Assembly: GCA_011009095.1 (NCBI GenBank)
Contig: VTPC01000007.1
Span: 197,365 to 261,364, forward strand
DNA: 64,000 bases
Direction: 5' to 3'
Source of the DNA: Ignelater luminosus
Lineage: Eukaryota > Arthropoda > Insecta > Coleoptera > Elateridae
Position 1 is the stretch's first letter. Each line of letters begins with the position of its first letter. A program made the translations under genes and the position numbers. Below the pieces are notes generated by a model. That model ran no database searches. It was not told where the DNA came from and saw only the letters and a program-made list of their open reading frames with translations. Positions 35,205-46,480 of the stretch are shown here, piece by piece.

Positions 35205-36197
35205 TCTTGAATCTATACATTACATTCCCTTGTGGTCGAATTTATTACATCTGAAACATTTCGAGCCTAGAGATTTGGAATCACAAAACTTGAAATTGTG
35301 GTCTTTTGACCCACAGTTATAACAACGTTGTCCGTTTCGTTCTTGATGCCCTTTTCTTTCAGAAGTAGTCGACATTTTATTATTACTTGTTGATGGTTAA
35401 ACTTGCTGAGAAGTACTACTCCAGGTGTCGTTATAAACTTTTAATTTCTCTTTGTTTTAGCGCCAAATAGTACTGCTTTATTAACATCATCTTGAATTCC
35501 GTTGATCACATAATGTATTGACGATTCTTCATCTATTTTTCCTTTGTTGGATATCTCTTTCATTGCTAGAAAATATTGATATACAAATTCGTCACGTTTC
35601 AATGTTCTCTTACTTAACATTTCATGGAGTTTGGCACTGCTAGTCGTTGCAGTGAATTCTGCTCTTAAAGCTTCTTTTAGTGAACGCCAACTTGTCAAAT
35701 TGCTCTCTCCTTGAACAAATAGTTTCGCAAGGCCTCTTAAGGATTTTTTTCCAAATATAAATGTTTCAAGTTCATCCCATGATTTTGTTCTCTTCAAAGT
35801 TATTGATAAAGTCTTCGATAGGGTAGTTATCCTCATCATTAAATGATCTAATGGAATCTTCTATATCTTTAAAACTCAAAACAAATTTTGGTTTCAACCC
35901 ATTTGTGGAGCTAGTGGAACTGGTATCTCTATCAGCAACAAATTGTGTTGTTGTGGGTCTTTGTATAGTAGTTCTTCTATTTTCGCGATTGGTATTTTGT
36001 TGTGAGGAACCTTCCACATTATTCCTGTCTTCAGGCAAGATTGGATTGGTTTTGTCTTTGTCGTCTTCTTCGTCTTGAGATTGTTCTTCTTCATCAGATA
36101 CATCATTTAATGAACTTATATCCATTAAATAAGTACAAATCCGTTTACTCATCTTTTCAGCTGTACCAGCCATATCGATGTTTAAAATATTGGCCAC
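35205..36197 (-). pseudogene. Gypsy gag and nucleocapsid relic
   Basis: The first part (36197-35772) is an acidic Gln/Asn-rich N-terminus and the start of the capsid region (FNDEDNYPIEDFINNFEE). A one-base frame change near 35800 leads to the second part (35839-35441), with WDELETFIFGKKSLRGLAK and LHEMLSKRTLKRDEFVYQYF, typical gypsy gag. A stop follows, and a CCHC-type cluster (QRCYNCGSKDHNFKFCDSK, then CFRCNKFDH) lies at about 35330-35230. It would package the element RNA; this copy is broken. Confidence 0.82.
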
Positions 36198-36735
36198 TAA
36201 GGTAAGATTTCCTACCGCGAGATTCGTGTGAATATAGTTAGTTTAGTTTATTTTTATATTCCTCGGAGTTTTCTCTAAAATTAAAACCGGTAAATGATCT
36301 TAGCCGTTGTCAATTTTTTCTATTACCTTCTTCTTCAAACACAAGTCGATGGAAAGATTTTATAGCTCGCGTTGTCACTTCAGCAATGCTTTTTTGTACA
36401 TGCGGGATTTGAACTAAATTCTGCATTATTTTGATAAACGAAACGAATATCGAAAGAAACCGAAAATAATACGTACGATTCGTTAATATACGTTTTGGAG
36501 CATAAAAGTAAAGGACCGGACTCACCAAACAGTCCAAACAACTGATAGCGTATTAATAAAATGGGCACCACAAAGCATCTAGGTAGGCAACCAAAGTTAC
36601 TCCTCTTCTTCGTGTTCGCGTCGTGAGATGGCGTTCGCTAGATAGCACACTTCTAGGACTCGGCGTTACGATCGGGTAGGCAACTTGTTATACACTTGCG
36701 CGTCGGTTAGGTAAGTAGAATTATGTAGGCAGGGT

Positions 36736-36757
36736 TATTCTGGACGAGCCCCCAAAC
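36736..36757 (-). promoter_or_regulatory. Primer binding site, tRNA-Pro-like
   Basis: On the minus strand, just inside the 5' LTR, TGGGGGCTCGTCC is identical to the first thirteen bases of the tRNA-Pro primer site known from mammalian gammaretroviruses. The next bases differ, so only the 3' terminal tRNA bases pair. Confidence 0.65.
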
Positions 36758-36758
36758 T

Positions 36759-37439
36759 TGTAGGATATTTTAAATGAAATACGTCTTTATTATTCACAAT
36801 AAAACACTTCTTTATTACTAATGATTACACAACACGTCTTTTAGCTTAACAATACTATATCTTACCCAACAAACATATATAAAAAGGCCAGATGCTGGCC
36901 ACATAGCATGCTGCCATTAGTACCCTGTACTGGCACGATACTGGCAAACAGTGATGGGCCTGATCATATAGGTCACACTGGCCAGAAGCAGGGCCAGTGC
37001 TATACCAGTACTAATGCCTGCATCTTGCCATCAAAGGCCCATTACAATGNNNNNNNNNNCCAGTGCACACATTTTATATTTTACCTTTACAATGCCAGCA
37101 GTATACCAGTAATAAAAAAATGACCCTGCCCGAAGAAATGACGCTTATGGCTAAATTTTTAATTTTACAAGTTTTGATTATATAAAGCTTATATTTTAAA
37201 TGGCTGGCTGAGCTAAGGATGCCAATGCCGGCTTTGTTACGGTTACTAGATATGTGGCCGAGCTGAGGGTGCCAGTGCCAGCATTTAGCCATTAGTGCCA
37301 GAGAAAGACCGTATGCTGGTCGTTATATGCATGTTTGCTGGATGTGCACGTCTTAATAAATCATTAGTTTACGTCTTTTTTATCACCGCACGTCTTAAAT
37401 CACTCACTGTCCATGCCCGGGAAAAATCAAAACACTACA
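36759..37439 (-). repeat. 5' LTR of the minus-strand gypsy element, split by a small element
   Basis: Matches the 3' LTR on both sides of an insert at 36865-37344. Without the insert its length is close to 200 bases. It also has an additional short segment (TTTATTACTAATGATTACACA) relative to the other LTR. Confidence 0.85.
36865..37344. mobile_element. Small non-autonomous element in the gypsy LTR, with assembly gap
   Basis: The insert starts CCCAACAAACAT and ends ATGTTTGCTGGA, short inverted ends with two mismatches. The interior is rich in CTGGC/GCCAG, and a segment of about 33 bases (GGCTGAGCTAAGGATGCCAA and following) is repeated with changes at about 37254. Ten unresolved bases lie at 37050-37059, probably an assembly problem caused by such repeats. 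No coding capacity and no certain target duplication. Confidence 0.6.
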
Positions 37440-37443
37440 CTAA

Positions 37444-38831
37444 GTTATTCATTTAAATTGACAAATGAATAATTTTTATCAATGCTTACTTTATTATTGA
37501 ATTAATTGGTTAGATTTTTACAAGTTTTAGGCATCAATTATTAATTTATTATAAATTTCTAGCTCACTTCAAAACTTACATAATATAGCTTCCGTGCGGC
37601 CAAAAGCGTTTGTTACAACGAAAACTTCTCAAGTATGTAGGAAGTCAAGGTTTCTTGAAGTAATAAATGTAACGAATAGCACGATTCTTCAGCATTTAAT
37701 TGAATGCTGTACACAAACTCCAACATGTACCACAGCATGAATGTTTGGTTATCAAATCTAAATAGCTTTGCTAGGGAAACATCATGAGTTGACTTCTTCA
37801 TGAGTTGAACTGGGACGTTTTAGGTCAGAATTGAAGAATCAGCTCCCACCAACAGTGACGCGTACCGAGTAGGCAGATCATGCGCGCGGACCGAATTACA
37901 AGCAATGCCATGCATTGCAATAGCTGCGTGTGCGAGACTGATGGGGGGCAATAGTTATTTACGTACCAAGGGAAGAAAGTAATTTGTTGCAGTCGAGACG
38001 TAGTTATTGCGAAGCCGAGAGCGTAATCACGTCGAGACTGTAATATTACTTCCTCCCGTAGGACGTATAACATTTTTTCGCCCGTAAATAAATTCATCTT
38101 TGTTTGGAACAGGAATGTAATAATTCATTACAGCCCTTGGGACCTTATAAGGGCGGAAAAAACCTAAAACATCCTAGGCTTATATCATGAGTTTAAGTTT
38201 CTGTTGCCTTGGTTGTCGCGATAAGAGCGTGAATGCAAACAAACGAACAGAATGACGAGAATGACATTAACTGGACTGTGAACTTGCCACGAAATTAGTT
38301 ACAAACTAAAAAGCGAACAAAGCAACAAACTCTGAAGGTTGTGGGGAAAACAAACATTTGTATTTGGATTTGTTGGTTTTTCATTTTCATATTCACAGCA
38401 AAGTAACTGTTACATTTCTAAACCAAACCGCCCATACCTATGGTGTGCACGTACACGGATACCCGATACGTCGCGAATCACTTGCAAAACTGTTGCAAGT
38501 TTGCTTACCTGCTTGCCGTTGTATACCACTTATGGATGCTGCCAACCGTCCAAGAAGTTTACGTTGTAAATCTTCAACTCTGGCAATATTGGTTGTAACT
38601 GTTGTTCGCTCTATTTTCTGCCATTTTCACTAAATTTGACATGATTTTGATATAATTTAACCCCATCAGTTAGTCAATCATCTTTTCCAATAAAAAAATC
38701 CAATTTAATACATAGCATATCCCCTGCGAAAACATCACCTGTCATTCATTTCATGTCAAAATTTCTAGTGTCACGTCAAAAACTAAAAAACTAAAAAATA
38801 AAATAAAAACGTACCAAGAGATTCTTTTAAA
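37444..38831. other. Spacer upstream of HSP70; imperfect palindrome at 37969-38055
   Basis: No convincing gene. A 62-codon minus-strand frame at 37613-37801 has a natural-looking composition but I do not recognise it. At 37969-38055 two arms of about 40 bases pair imperfectly (AAGTAATTTGTTGCAGTC against GACTGTAATATTACTT and inner GACGTAGTTATTGC against GCGTAATCACGTC). No run of three nGAAn heat-shock units is obvious in the 190 bases before the HSP70 ATG. Confidence 0.45.
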
Positions 38832-41800
38832 ATGGCTGCAACAAGTACCCGGAGAGCATCGTACTCAAAATCGAAATCAAAAACACCTCCAATTGGTATA
38901 GATCTAGGCACCACATATTCTTGCGTGGCCGTTTTCCGGCATGGGACGGTGGAAATCATTGCAAACGATCAGGGTAACCGAACAACTCCTAGTTACGTGG
39001 CTTTTACTGATGTTGAGCGCCTTATCGGAGACTCTGCCAAAAACCAAGTATCTATGAATCCACAGAATACTGTATACGGTTAAAAAAAGTAAATGAATTT
39101 GAAAGACGAAACTAAAACGGTTTTGATTTCTAGATGTGAAACGTTTGATTGGAAGAAGGTTTGACGATTCAACTGTTCAATCTGATATGAAAATGTGGCC
39201 ATTTGAAGTAATAAATGATAAAGGAAAGCCCAAGATTCAAGTTAACTATAAGGGAGAGACAAAGAGCTTTTTTCCTGAAGAAATCTCATCTATGGTATTG
39301 GGAAAAATGAAAGAAGTTGCCGAAAGTTATGTAGGAAGTAAAGTATCTAAAGCTGTTATTACTGTCCCTGCTTATTTTAATGATTCGCAACGACAAGCAA
39401 CTAAAGATGCTGGTATTATCGCTGGGCTGGATGTTCAAAGGATTATAAATGAACCGACTGCTGCTGCTATTGCTTATGGTCTTGATAAAAAAGTAAATTG
39501 TTTGCAAAGCAAATTAATAATCCGAAATGTGTTATTTGTTCATATTTTAGGGTGACGATGAACGAAACGTTTTGATTTTTGATATGGGCGGAGGAACTTT
39601 TGATGTGTCAGTTTTATTAATAGCCGGTGGAATTTTCGAAGTTAAAGCAACCGCGGGAGATACTCATCTAGGGGGCGAAGATATAGATAATCGTTTAGTT
39701 CAATATTTTGCAGATGAGTTTAAACGAAAAAATCGAGTGGATATTATGGGTAATAAAAGAGCCCTAAGGCGTTTAAAAACGGCTTGTGAAAGAGCAAAAA
39801 GAACTTTATCTTCGTCCACTCAAGCAAATATCGAGATCGATTCTCTAGCGGATGGTGTCGATCTCTATACAAACTTGACAAGGGCAAAATTCGAAGAGTT
39901 GAACGCGGATATTTTTAGAAGAACTTTAGAACCCGTCGAGAAAGCACTTCACGACGCAAAGATTAATAAAAATAAGGTTTATCTTTTTCACAAGTACGCA
40001 TACAAGTGAGAAGTTTTAAAATGAATATTTTATGTTTAGATTGACGACGTAGTCCTAGTCGGGGGTTCGACGAGGATACCTAAAATACAGTCTTTACTTC
40101 AAAGCACATTTCAAGGGAAAGAATTAAACAAGTCCATAAATCCAGATGAAGCTGTAGCCTATGGAGCTGCCGTGCAGGCTGCTATTTTGTCAGGAGATAA
40201 CTCAGAGGCAGTTAAAGATTTACTACTACTGGATGTTGCGCCCTTATCGCTGGGCATTGAAACGGCCGGAGGTGTTATGTCAATTTTAATCCCCCGAAAT
40301 TCTACGATACCCACAAAACATTCTCAGGTGCGATATAAAATGTGGGATTACCCATTCTTCTTTTGTTCGGGGTTAAAAAATTTAAATTTCCTTTAGAATT
40401 TCTTTCTCCTTTTCTTGTTTACAACAGATATTCTCAACGTACGCGGACAATCAACCCGGAGTTTTAATTCAGGTATATGAAGGCGAAAGGTCCATGACGC
40501 GGGATAATAACCTACTGGGGAAATTCGATCTCACCGGAATTCCTCCGGCTCCACGAGGGATACCGAAAGTTTGTAGACGATTTCGTTCAAACAAAAACAT
40601 TTTTAAAATTATCATTTTAAATCGACAGATTGAGGTAACCTTCGATTTAGATGCAAATGGCATCCTGAACGTAACTGCGAGTGAAACCGCCACTGGAAAA
40701 CAAAATCACATTGTTATAACTAACGATAAAGGTCGACTGAGTAAAAAACAAATTGAGAAAATGGTATCAGAAGCAGAAAGGTTTAGAGAAGAAGACGAAA
40801 AGATCAGGGCTGCAGTTTATGCCAAAAATGATTTGGAAAGTTATATCTATCAAATGAAGGCCATGGTAAGATACGCTTTTACTTCTATGCTGTCAACTAG
40901 GGGCGAACTGGACCGGGGTGTAAAGATGCTACGGCACCTCGGGCTTTTTAGTTCCCAAAACATAGCGTACATCAATCATTGTATCACGATATTGACAAGA
41001 CTTTTGGGTCCTACGATAAGCATTAGCATTCCTAGCAAATGCACCTCGGCTCGCTCCTACGTGTCGTTATTCGCATTTCAATAACTTATTCAGAAAAAAA
41101 TGCTTAGATTTTAAAATGTAAAGAGGTATCTCTCATCAGTTCTTACTCTTTTCATACTTGTTCCAGAATTTTAAAAAAATAGGGAAATTAAAAGGTCATC
41201 GGGTCATCGGCATTGTTACATTTTAAGAGTCTCATTTAAAACTTTAATTTCGTTTTCTTGGAATATTTTCTAACAGACTGGTCAAAATTTCTTTGAAAAA
41301 ATAATTGCAACTTACCTATAAATTATAATCAGATATCAAAACTTCCCGAATATTCCAGGGTTACACCAAGCTCCAAGCAGGTAAGGAAATGCAAGGAAAA
41401 TAGTTTAGAAACAACTTATTCAAGTTTTATTTCACATGGAAAAGACAAATTAAAGTTAAAAGTAGCATAGTCCTATTCACTCAACTTACGAGGCTGGCAG
41501 TCATCGTTACTATAACCGTAATGCTATAACAAAACTTAAATTTCTTTGTGCACTTGAGGTAATACATACAGGGCTGGCGCAAGGACGAGCAAACGAGGCA
41601 ACTTGGCGTAGGTGCCGCCGCTGTAAGTAAGTGCTGCACAGTGTAGCATAAACTGAAACTGTCACTAGACGTATCATGCATCAACTGTCTACTACACAAA
41701 GGCACCTTCAGAGATTCTGTCACAGACGGGCACCGAATACGCTAGAATAATGTTGTTCTCCAAATATTCAGACATTTAATGACATTATGAAAATCCATAC

Positions 41801-44384
41801 CCATAAACCCTTAAATTCGAGTTTCAATTTCATAATTTTTTGGTCGATTCTTTTTAATTCAGGTATTGCTATTGCTAATCTTACGTTGATATCTATTTAG
41901 TACGGCTTAACCTTAATAGTAATGCACTATAAAGTTCAATCAGTGTCTAGCCTAGAAAACCAAAAAAAATCTTAACGAGCGGAATGAGTAATCAAATACA
42001 ATAGATTGAGAAAGCGTAATGTAAATTTGGAAAAATTAAATAAGTCCATAAGTCTTTATACTATTGATACTAGAGCTGTCTCTCTGAAATCCATCCATCA
42101 GGATCACTTTTGTTTCAAAACGGCTCAGGTTGCGCTCTTCATTAACCACTTCGACATGCATCGGGCTGCGCTACTTAACAGACCACTTTCGGTGGCTCAA
42201 TATCGGGCTTGTCCTTTATTAACCTTCGATTTTATGGTAAGATTATTATCTGGTTCTTAACATAACCAATTATATAACAATTACTCTTTGTAGAACCTAC
42301 AATGGCGGAATTTATTTCATATTATTAGATGTCAGCCAAAGCACTTGCCTCCAAATTGATTGTTTTCAATAAATTTTATAGTTCTTTAAAAAAAACTGCG
42401 CCTTCTAACAGGCTACCAACGGTGCTGCAAGGTCGAACTTCGCCCTACATTAACCTTTTCAGACGGCATCGAGTTCCGCCTTTCAAAACTAACTACCTCC
42501 AGTGGCGGATGGTCGGGTTTCGCTCTCCATTAACATTCTTTAAAAAATGCAAACACGGGTCAAATTGGCACAAGGTCAAACTTTCTCCTATATTATCCTT
42601 CTTGAAACAGCATGGAGCTACACTGCTACACTATTCAACAGGCTTCTCCGGTTTTGCTCTCCATCTATCGTCTTGAAAAACCTGGTTAGGCTGCACCCTC
42701 CATTAGCCTTTAACAAAAAGGTCGAAACGAATACGGGCCGGACTGTCCCCTCCACACTTGTTTCAAATAGGATGGGAAGTCGCAAAAATCTAAGTTTGCC
42801 TCAGGTCGCAGTAAGTTCTGAAGTTCCCTACGATGTCATGTCGTAATTCGTAATTATTACGCCTTTGAGCGTTGAGAGTAGATTTCCAGCGTTTTTCTCT
42901 GAATTCTTGAAAAATGAATTATGAAAATCCATATCGGTAAGTCCCTGAATTCTCTTTGTAACTTAGCAATTCCGTACATTCTAGACGTACTTTTTGTACA
43001 ATCAGCGTAGTGTCACGGGATTTTTAAAGATTCTTCTACACTTCAAATGGCATAGCATACAGTGAAACCTGTTAAGTTGAACCCCTCCTTATATCGAACA
43101 CCTTTCGTATGTTGAATGGATACAACTGGAACAGCGAGTGTTCAAAATAGACAGGTTTAACTGTAATTCGTACTTTAGAACTAATAACCTGTTCGTTATT
43201 TAGCGTCGCGTCTTCAAGTGTTAAGAGTAAATTTCCTGAATTTCCAGCGTTTTTTTTCCATACTTCTCAGACATTTAATAGCTTTATCGAAACCCATATC
43301 TGTAAGTCTCTAAGTACGATTAATAGCAACCTTCTTACATAGCACGTGGACATCCATCGGACGTCCAAATTTCGGCGGACGGACATCCAGTTTTGGACTG
43401 ATAAGACGTCCAATTGTTTTTCTGCCTATTTAAAAAAATGAGGTTGATGATGGTTACTCGAAACCGAAACGTTGTACAGGAATTTTGTTGGCGTATTTTA
43501 ATAGAGAACAAAAAATAGCAATGGAAAAGTGGTTTTAGTTTTCCGATACCTCTTCAAATAAAGGAAAGAAAAAATAATAAGGAAAATCGAGATATATACT
43601 TTTTTAAATATCTCTGAAACTATTCAAGATATCTAGATTTTGCAAACTCCAACAAAAAGGTCCTATAAATAGCCAACTTTCATCCCATTTAACCGATGTT
43701 GTATCTCTTACTGTTTCCAAGATCCCCATGCTGTGCATCCTTATCTTGGACACACTGTATAGCCCGCCCTTCAGTTGGGTTTAATTGTAGGAATAAGTAT
43801 CGTTGCAAAGAATCTTGTAAAATATTTCTCTATTACCTTGTGTACCATTATAATTTTTTAAATCGGGTGTAGCCTGGAAAGATTATGAATGCGATTTCAT
43901 TAAATTTTCGCCCGTTATAAGCGGCGCCCGCGTGTTAGATACGCACTGCCCCCCCGTCAGCTACGGCCCTGTTAATACTTACAGAAAGTTGTGTTCGAAG
44001 AAAATACTTATTTTCCATAATGTATTAATTTCACATAAAATTAAATTATTAAAAGTCTTAAATAAGAAAATCCTAATGAATATTATTTAATTAATTTTTA
44101 AGGTGGAAGATCCTAGTATCTCATCAAGAATATCAGATTCCGATCAACAGTTGGTAACACAAGCTTGTAATGGTGCTTTACATTGGCTAGATGCAAATTC
44201 ACAAGCCACCGATGAAGAGTTTGCTAATAAGAAAAAAGAATTGGAATCAGTTTGCAAACCTGTTACGATGCGTTTTTATGCAAATGCTGGAGCTTTTGAA
44301 AATCCGGAAGTAGGCAGAGGTAGAGAATTTCCAACGTCCAGAGCTAGTCGTGATGGTGGACCTGTTATTGAGGAAGTAGATTAA
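38832..44384 (+). CDS. Cytosolic HSP70-family chaperone (heat shock cognate type), 7 exons
   Basis: ATP-driven protein-folding chaperone of the cytosol or nucleus. Exons as I read them: 38832-39078, 39134-39492, 39551-39976, 40040-40327, 40428-40568, 40629-40865 and 44103-44384; all introns are GT..AG and phases agree, giving about 659 residues. All three family signatures are present: [12 protein letters not shown] (residue 21), [12 protein letters not shown] (211) and [12 protein letters not shown] (348). It ends in EEVD, the docking site for TPR co-chaperones. Odd points: a 20-residue Ser/Lys-rich N-terminal extension, a C-terminal tail without the usual Gly-Gly-Met-Pro repeats, and six introns, whereas heat-inducible HSP70s are mostly intronless. 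The last intron is 3.2 kb. AATAAA at about 44583 could serve polyadenylation. Likely a constitutive or tissue-specific cognate. Confidence 0.93.
42110..42770. repeat. Degenerate minisatellite-like repeat in the last HSP70 intron
   Basis: Variants of a unit containing GGGTTTCGCTCTCCATTAAC recur roughly every 60 bases (for example near 42130, 42205, 42435, 42510, 42580, 42645, 42690 and 42745). Divergence is high. The open frames at 42329-42676 and 42547-42846 arise from this repeat and are not genes. Confidence 0.6.
43060..43163. mobile_element. 104-base MITE in the HSP70 intron
   Basis: Ends CAGTGAAACCTGTTAAGTTG and, in inverse, CAGTTAAACCTGTCTATTTTG share CAGT.AAACCTGT, with TTGAAC just inside. 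TA flanks both sides (43058-43059, 43164-43165). It resembles a Tigger/pogo or Tc1-type miniature element. Confidence 0.7.
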
Positions 44385-44389
44385 GGTAA

Positions 44390-44795
44390 AATCTAAAACA
44401 AAATATATTTCATTGTTTAGGTTCAAAAGCAAATTTAACAATTAATACAACTTCATCAAAATCATAAAATTTATTACACATAATACTGACTATTTAGAAA
44501 AATGCCATAAAAAGTACACTAAATTAATAATTTAATTTTACAATTTTACTTATAGCCCAGTAATCTTAGGGTTGAACCTTCAATAAAATAATGTAAGGCT
44601 AAAAGTTTAGTCAAAGATGGTGTTTGTTGTGCTGAATAACATATTAAAAGTCTTGGGGTCTCAGATGTGGGCTTCATCATTCCTTCGCTGCAAAGAACGT
44701 TGAAGTTACCATTTTCAGTTATTCAGCGAGTATTACTAGGCCAATTTCGATTTGATTGGTAGCAAATTATAGATAATTACAAGAATTTTATAAGG
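44390..44795. other. 3' flank of HSP70
   Basis: AT-rich sequence after the HSP70 stop. It holds the AATAAA near 44583 and no further gene. Confidence 0.45.
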
Positions 44796-44803
44796 TTTGG
44801 ATA

Positions 44804-45297
44804 TAGGGTTGCCAGATTATAAAAAGCAAATAATAGAAGATAAGATGAGAAAATATAGATCATGTGTAAATTTTCTAATTTGTTGTGTTAAAGCAAGATA
44901 GTTTAAACATTGTAAGAAATAACAAATACAACTGTATTTCCACAATAAAAAACATAAAAAAACACTTATTTAAGCCTACTTAAGTAAATAAAAGTCCTTT
45001 TAATATCAAACAAACAATCAGTTATTACTAAATTAAAATATTGGTTAGGCAACACACACATTAACGAAAATTTAAGTCTGAAATATCTGATCTGATCAAT
45101 GCAAAATGCCACCGAAGGTAGCTGGTCGTAGAAATAATAAGTTGGTTTTTTTTCTATTCGTTTGTTAAGGATTATAAATTATAGTAGAAAACAGAAAGAT
45201 ATAGGAGATATATATATATTCAATAGTAAATAGGAGATAGGAGATTTTAGGTAAATATAGGAGACTCCTATTAAATATAGGAGATCTGGCAACCCTA
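44804..45297. mobile_element. hAT-type MITE with 8-bp target duplication
   Basis: TAGGGTTGCCAGAT at 44804 is repeated in inverse at 45297. TTTGGATA flanks both ends (44796-44803, 45298-45305), an exact 8-bp duplication. Inside, ATAGGAGA motifs recur near the right end. 494 bases, no coding region. Confidence 0.85.
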
Positions 45298-45460
45298 TTT
45301 GGATATGTCTGCAGTTTCAAGAAAAAGTGATGAGCAACATGTAAAGAAATCTCTTAAAATACTAACCATATCTTAACAGTTTTAGATTTTAACTTTTGAA
45401 AATTAATGAAAACGCATTCTAGGCAGCAGGACTTTTAACATGTTCGGCACAATAAATACT

Positions 45461-45695
45461 AGTGTGCGTTGATATTGTTTTATTAAATGTCATTTTTTTA
45501 ATGGGTAGAGTGTGGGCACACTTGTCAAAGAAGAGAGACAAAAATATACGTTAGCTTGGCGAGTGTAAAGGATAGAATAAAAATTTACCATTAAAATTTT
45601 TCTTCTTTCCTTTATACCCACAGTAAGTTTGACAAGTGTGTCCACACTCTTTTATTAGGAAAATAACATTTAATAAAACAATATCAAGGCACACT
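45461..45695. mobile_element. 235-base MITE with AGTGTGC ends
   Basis: Two arms of about 70 bases are inverse copies (AGTGTGCGTTGATATTGTTT outer, GTGGGCACACTTGTCAAA inner). It would fold as a long hairpin. Related ends occur in the PKN intron at about 49741, 50374 and 50784, so this is one family with several copies in the window. It ends less than 100 bases before the TSEN15 start. Confidence 0.75.
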
Positions 45696-45789
45696 TATAA
45701 ATAGTATCTGTGGCCAAACTTTTTTTTTGAAGATTCACCTAAAATTTTAAATTTCGGTTGGTAATACAGTTTCCTCTTTCAATCCCTAA

Positions 45790-46480
45790 ATGTCTGTTTG
45801 TGAGGTTATGAAAATTATGTATGAAAAATTGGTAAACAAATCATTATTTTTAACATTTAAAACAGTTTTAAGTAATCTTAACATTTCAGCAAGAAGATTT
45901 TATTAAGAAGGGTTGTAACAACCGTAAGAGTATTGCTATTGCAACCCAAGTATATTTAGAACTTTCTGAAGGTAAATTTATAACCTCAATTGTATTTTTA
46001 ATAAGAATTTAATTTTGCAGTTAAAAGATACTGGGATGTTGAATACCATTATAGTTCTAGTCTAGGACGTTTATATTTTACCGCCAGAAAAAAGAAGAAT
46101 GAATATCCTTTAATTTTTATACCTGTTGAAGTATCGGAAGGACTATCGTTTCATAATTTTCAAGAATTCTTTCAATTATGTGACAATTCAGAACTTCAAA
46201 CGTAAAGATTATTAGTCTTGATATTTCTTGTATAATACTTGTTGATTTCAGAATTTGCCTTGCAATAGTCAATTCAGATTCAACATGCATATTTTATCAA
46301 ATGTCTAATAGTTTAGTTCGGCCCACAGAAATTTCGCAGAAATCAAAAGATCAAAATCAAAAATTGGGTAATGATTTAAAGAAACACAGAAAGTTATTGG
46401 AACAAGCTGCATTATATGGAATTCCTATTACATTGCCAAAAACAAATCCATTGAACAAAGCGGGAACATCTGGTACATAG
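45790..46480 (+). CDS. TSEN15: tRNA-splicing endonuclease subunit Sen15
   Basis: Structural subunit of the nuclear SEN complex that removes introns from pre-tRNAs; Sen15 pairs with the catalytic Sen34/Sen2 side. Exons: 45790-45831, 45890-45971, 46021-46201 and 46252-46480, about 177 residues. All introns are GT..AG of about 50-60 bases and phases agree. The recognisable core is AIATQVYLELSEVKRYWDV, then PLIFIPVEVSEGLSFHNF and ICLAIVNSDSTCIFYQMSN, the last close to the strongly conserved LAIVESDST segment of vertebrate TSEN15. The start codon (MSVCEVMKIMYEKL) is chosen because its exon ends at a good donor in the right phase; an alternative start further upstream cannot be excluded. It lies tail to tail with PKN. 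Confidence 0.85.

Larger units (their letters stand above)
32188..37439 (-). mobile_element. Gypsy-family LTR retrotransposon, minus strand, CTAA target duplication
   Basis: Both LTRs are present (32188-32392 and 36759-37439, the latter enlarged by an insert), each with the ends TGTAGGAT and ACACTACA in plus-strand reading. CTAA flanks both outer edges (32184-32187 and 37440-37443), showing a single insertion event. Between them, on the minus strand, lie primer site, gag, protease, RT, RNase H and integrase in gypsy order. Stops and frame changes disable it, but it is the best preserved retroelement here. Confidence 0.92.

Noticed and set aside
37613..37801. Minus-strand 62-codon frame with natural-looking composition
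   Set aside because: Could be a fragment of an old element, but I recognise no domain and see no continuation.
38339..38633. Overlapping open frames upstream of HSP70
   Set aside because: No motif, and different frames are open over the same bases, so chance is likely.
38640..38831. Heat-shock element before HSP70
   Set aside because: I looked for alternating GAA/TTC triplets and found none convincing.
42329..42846. Two open frames in the HSP70 intron
   Set aside because: They are made by the degenerate 60-base repeat.
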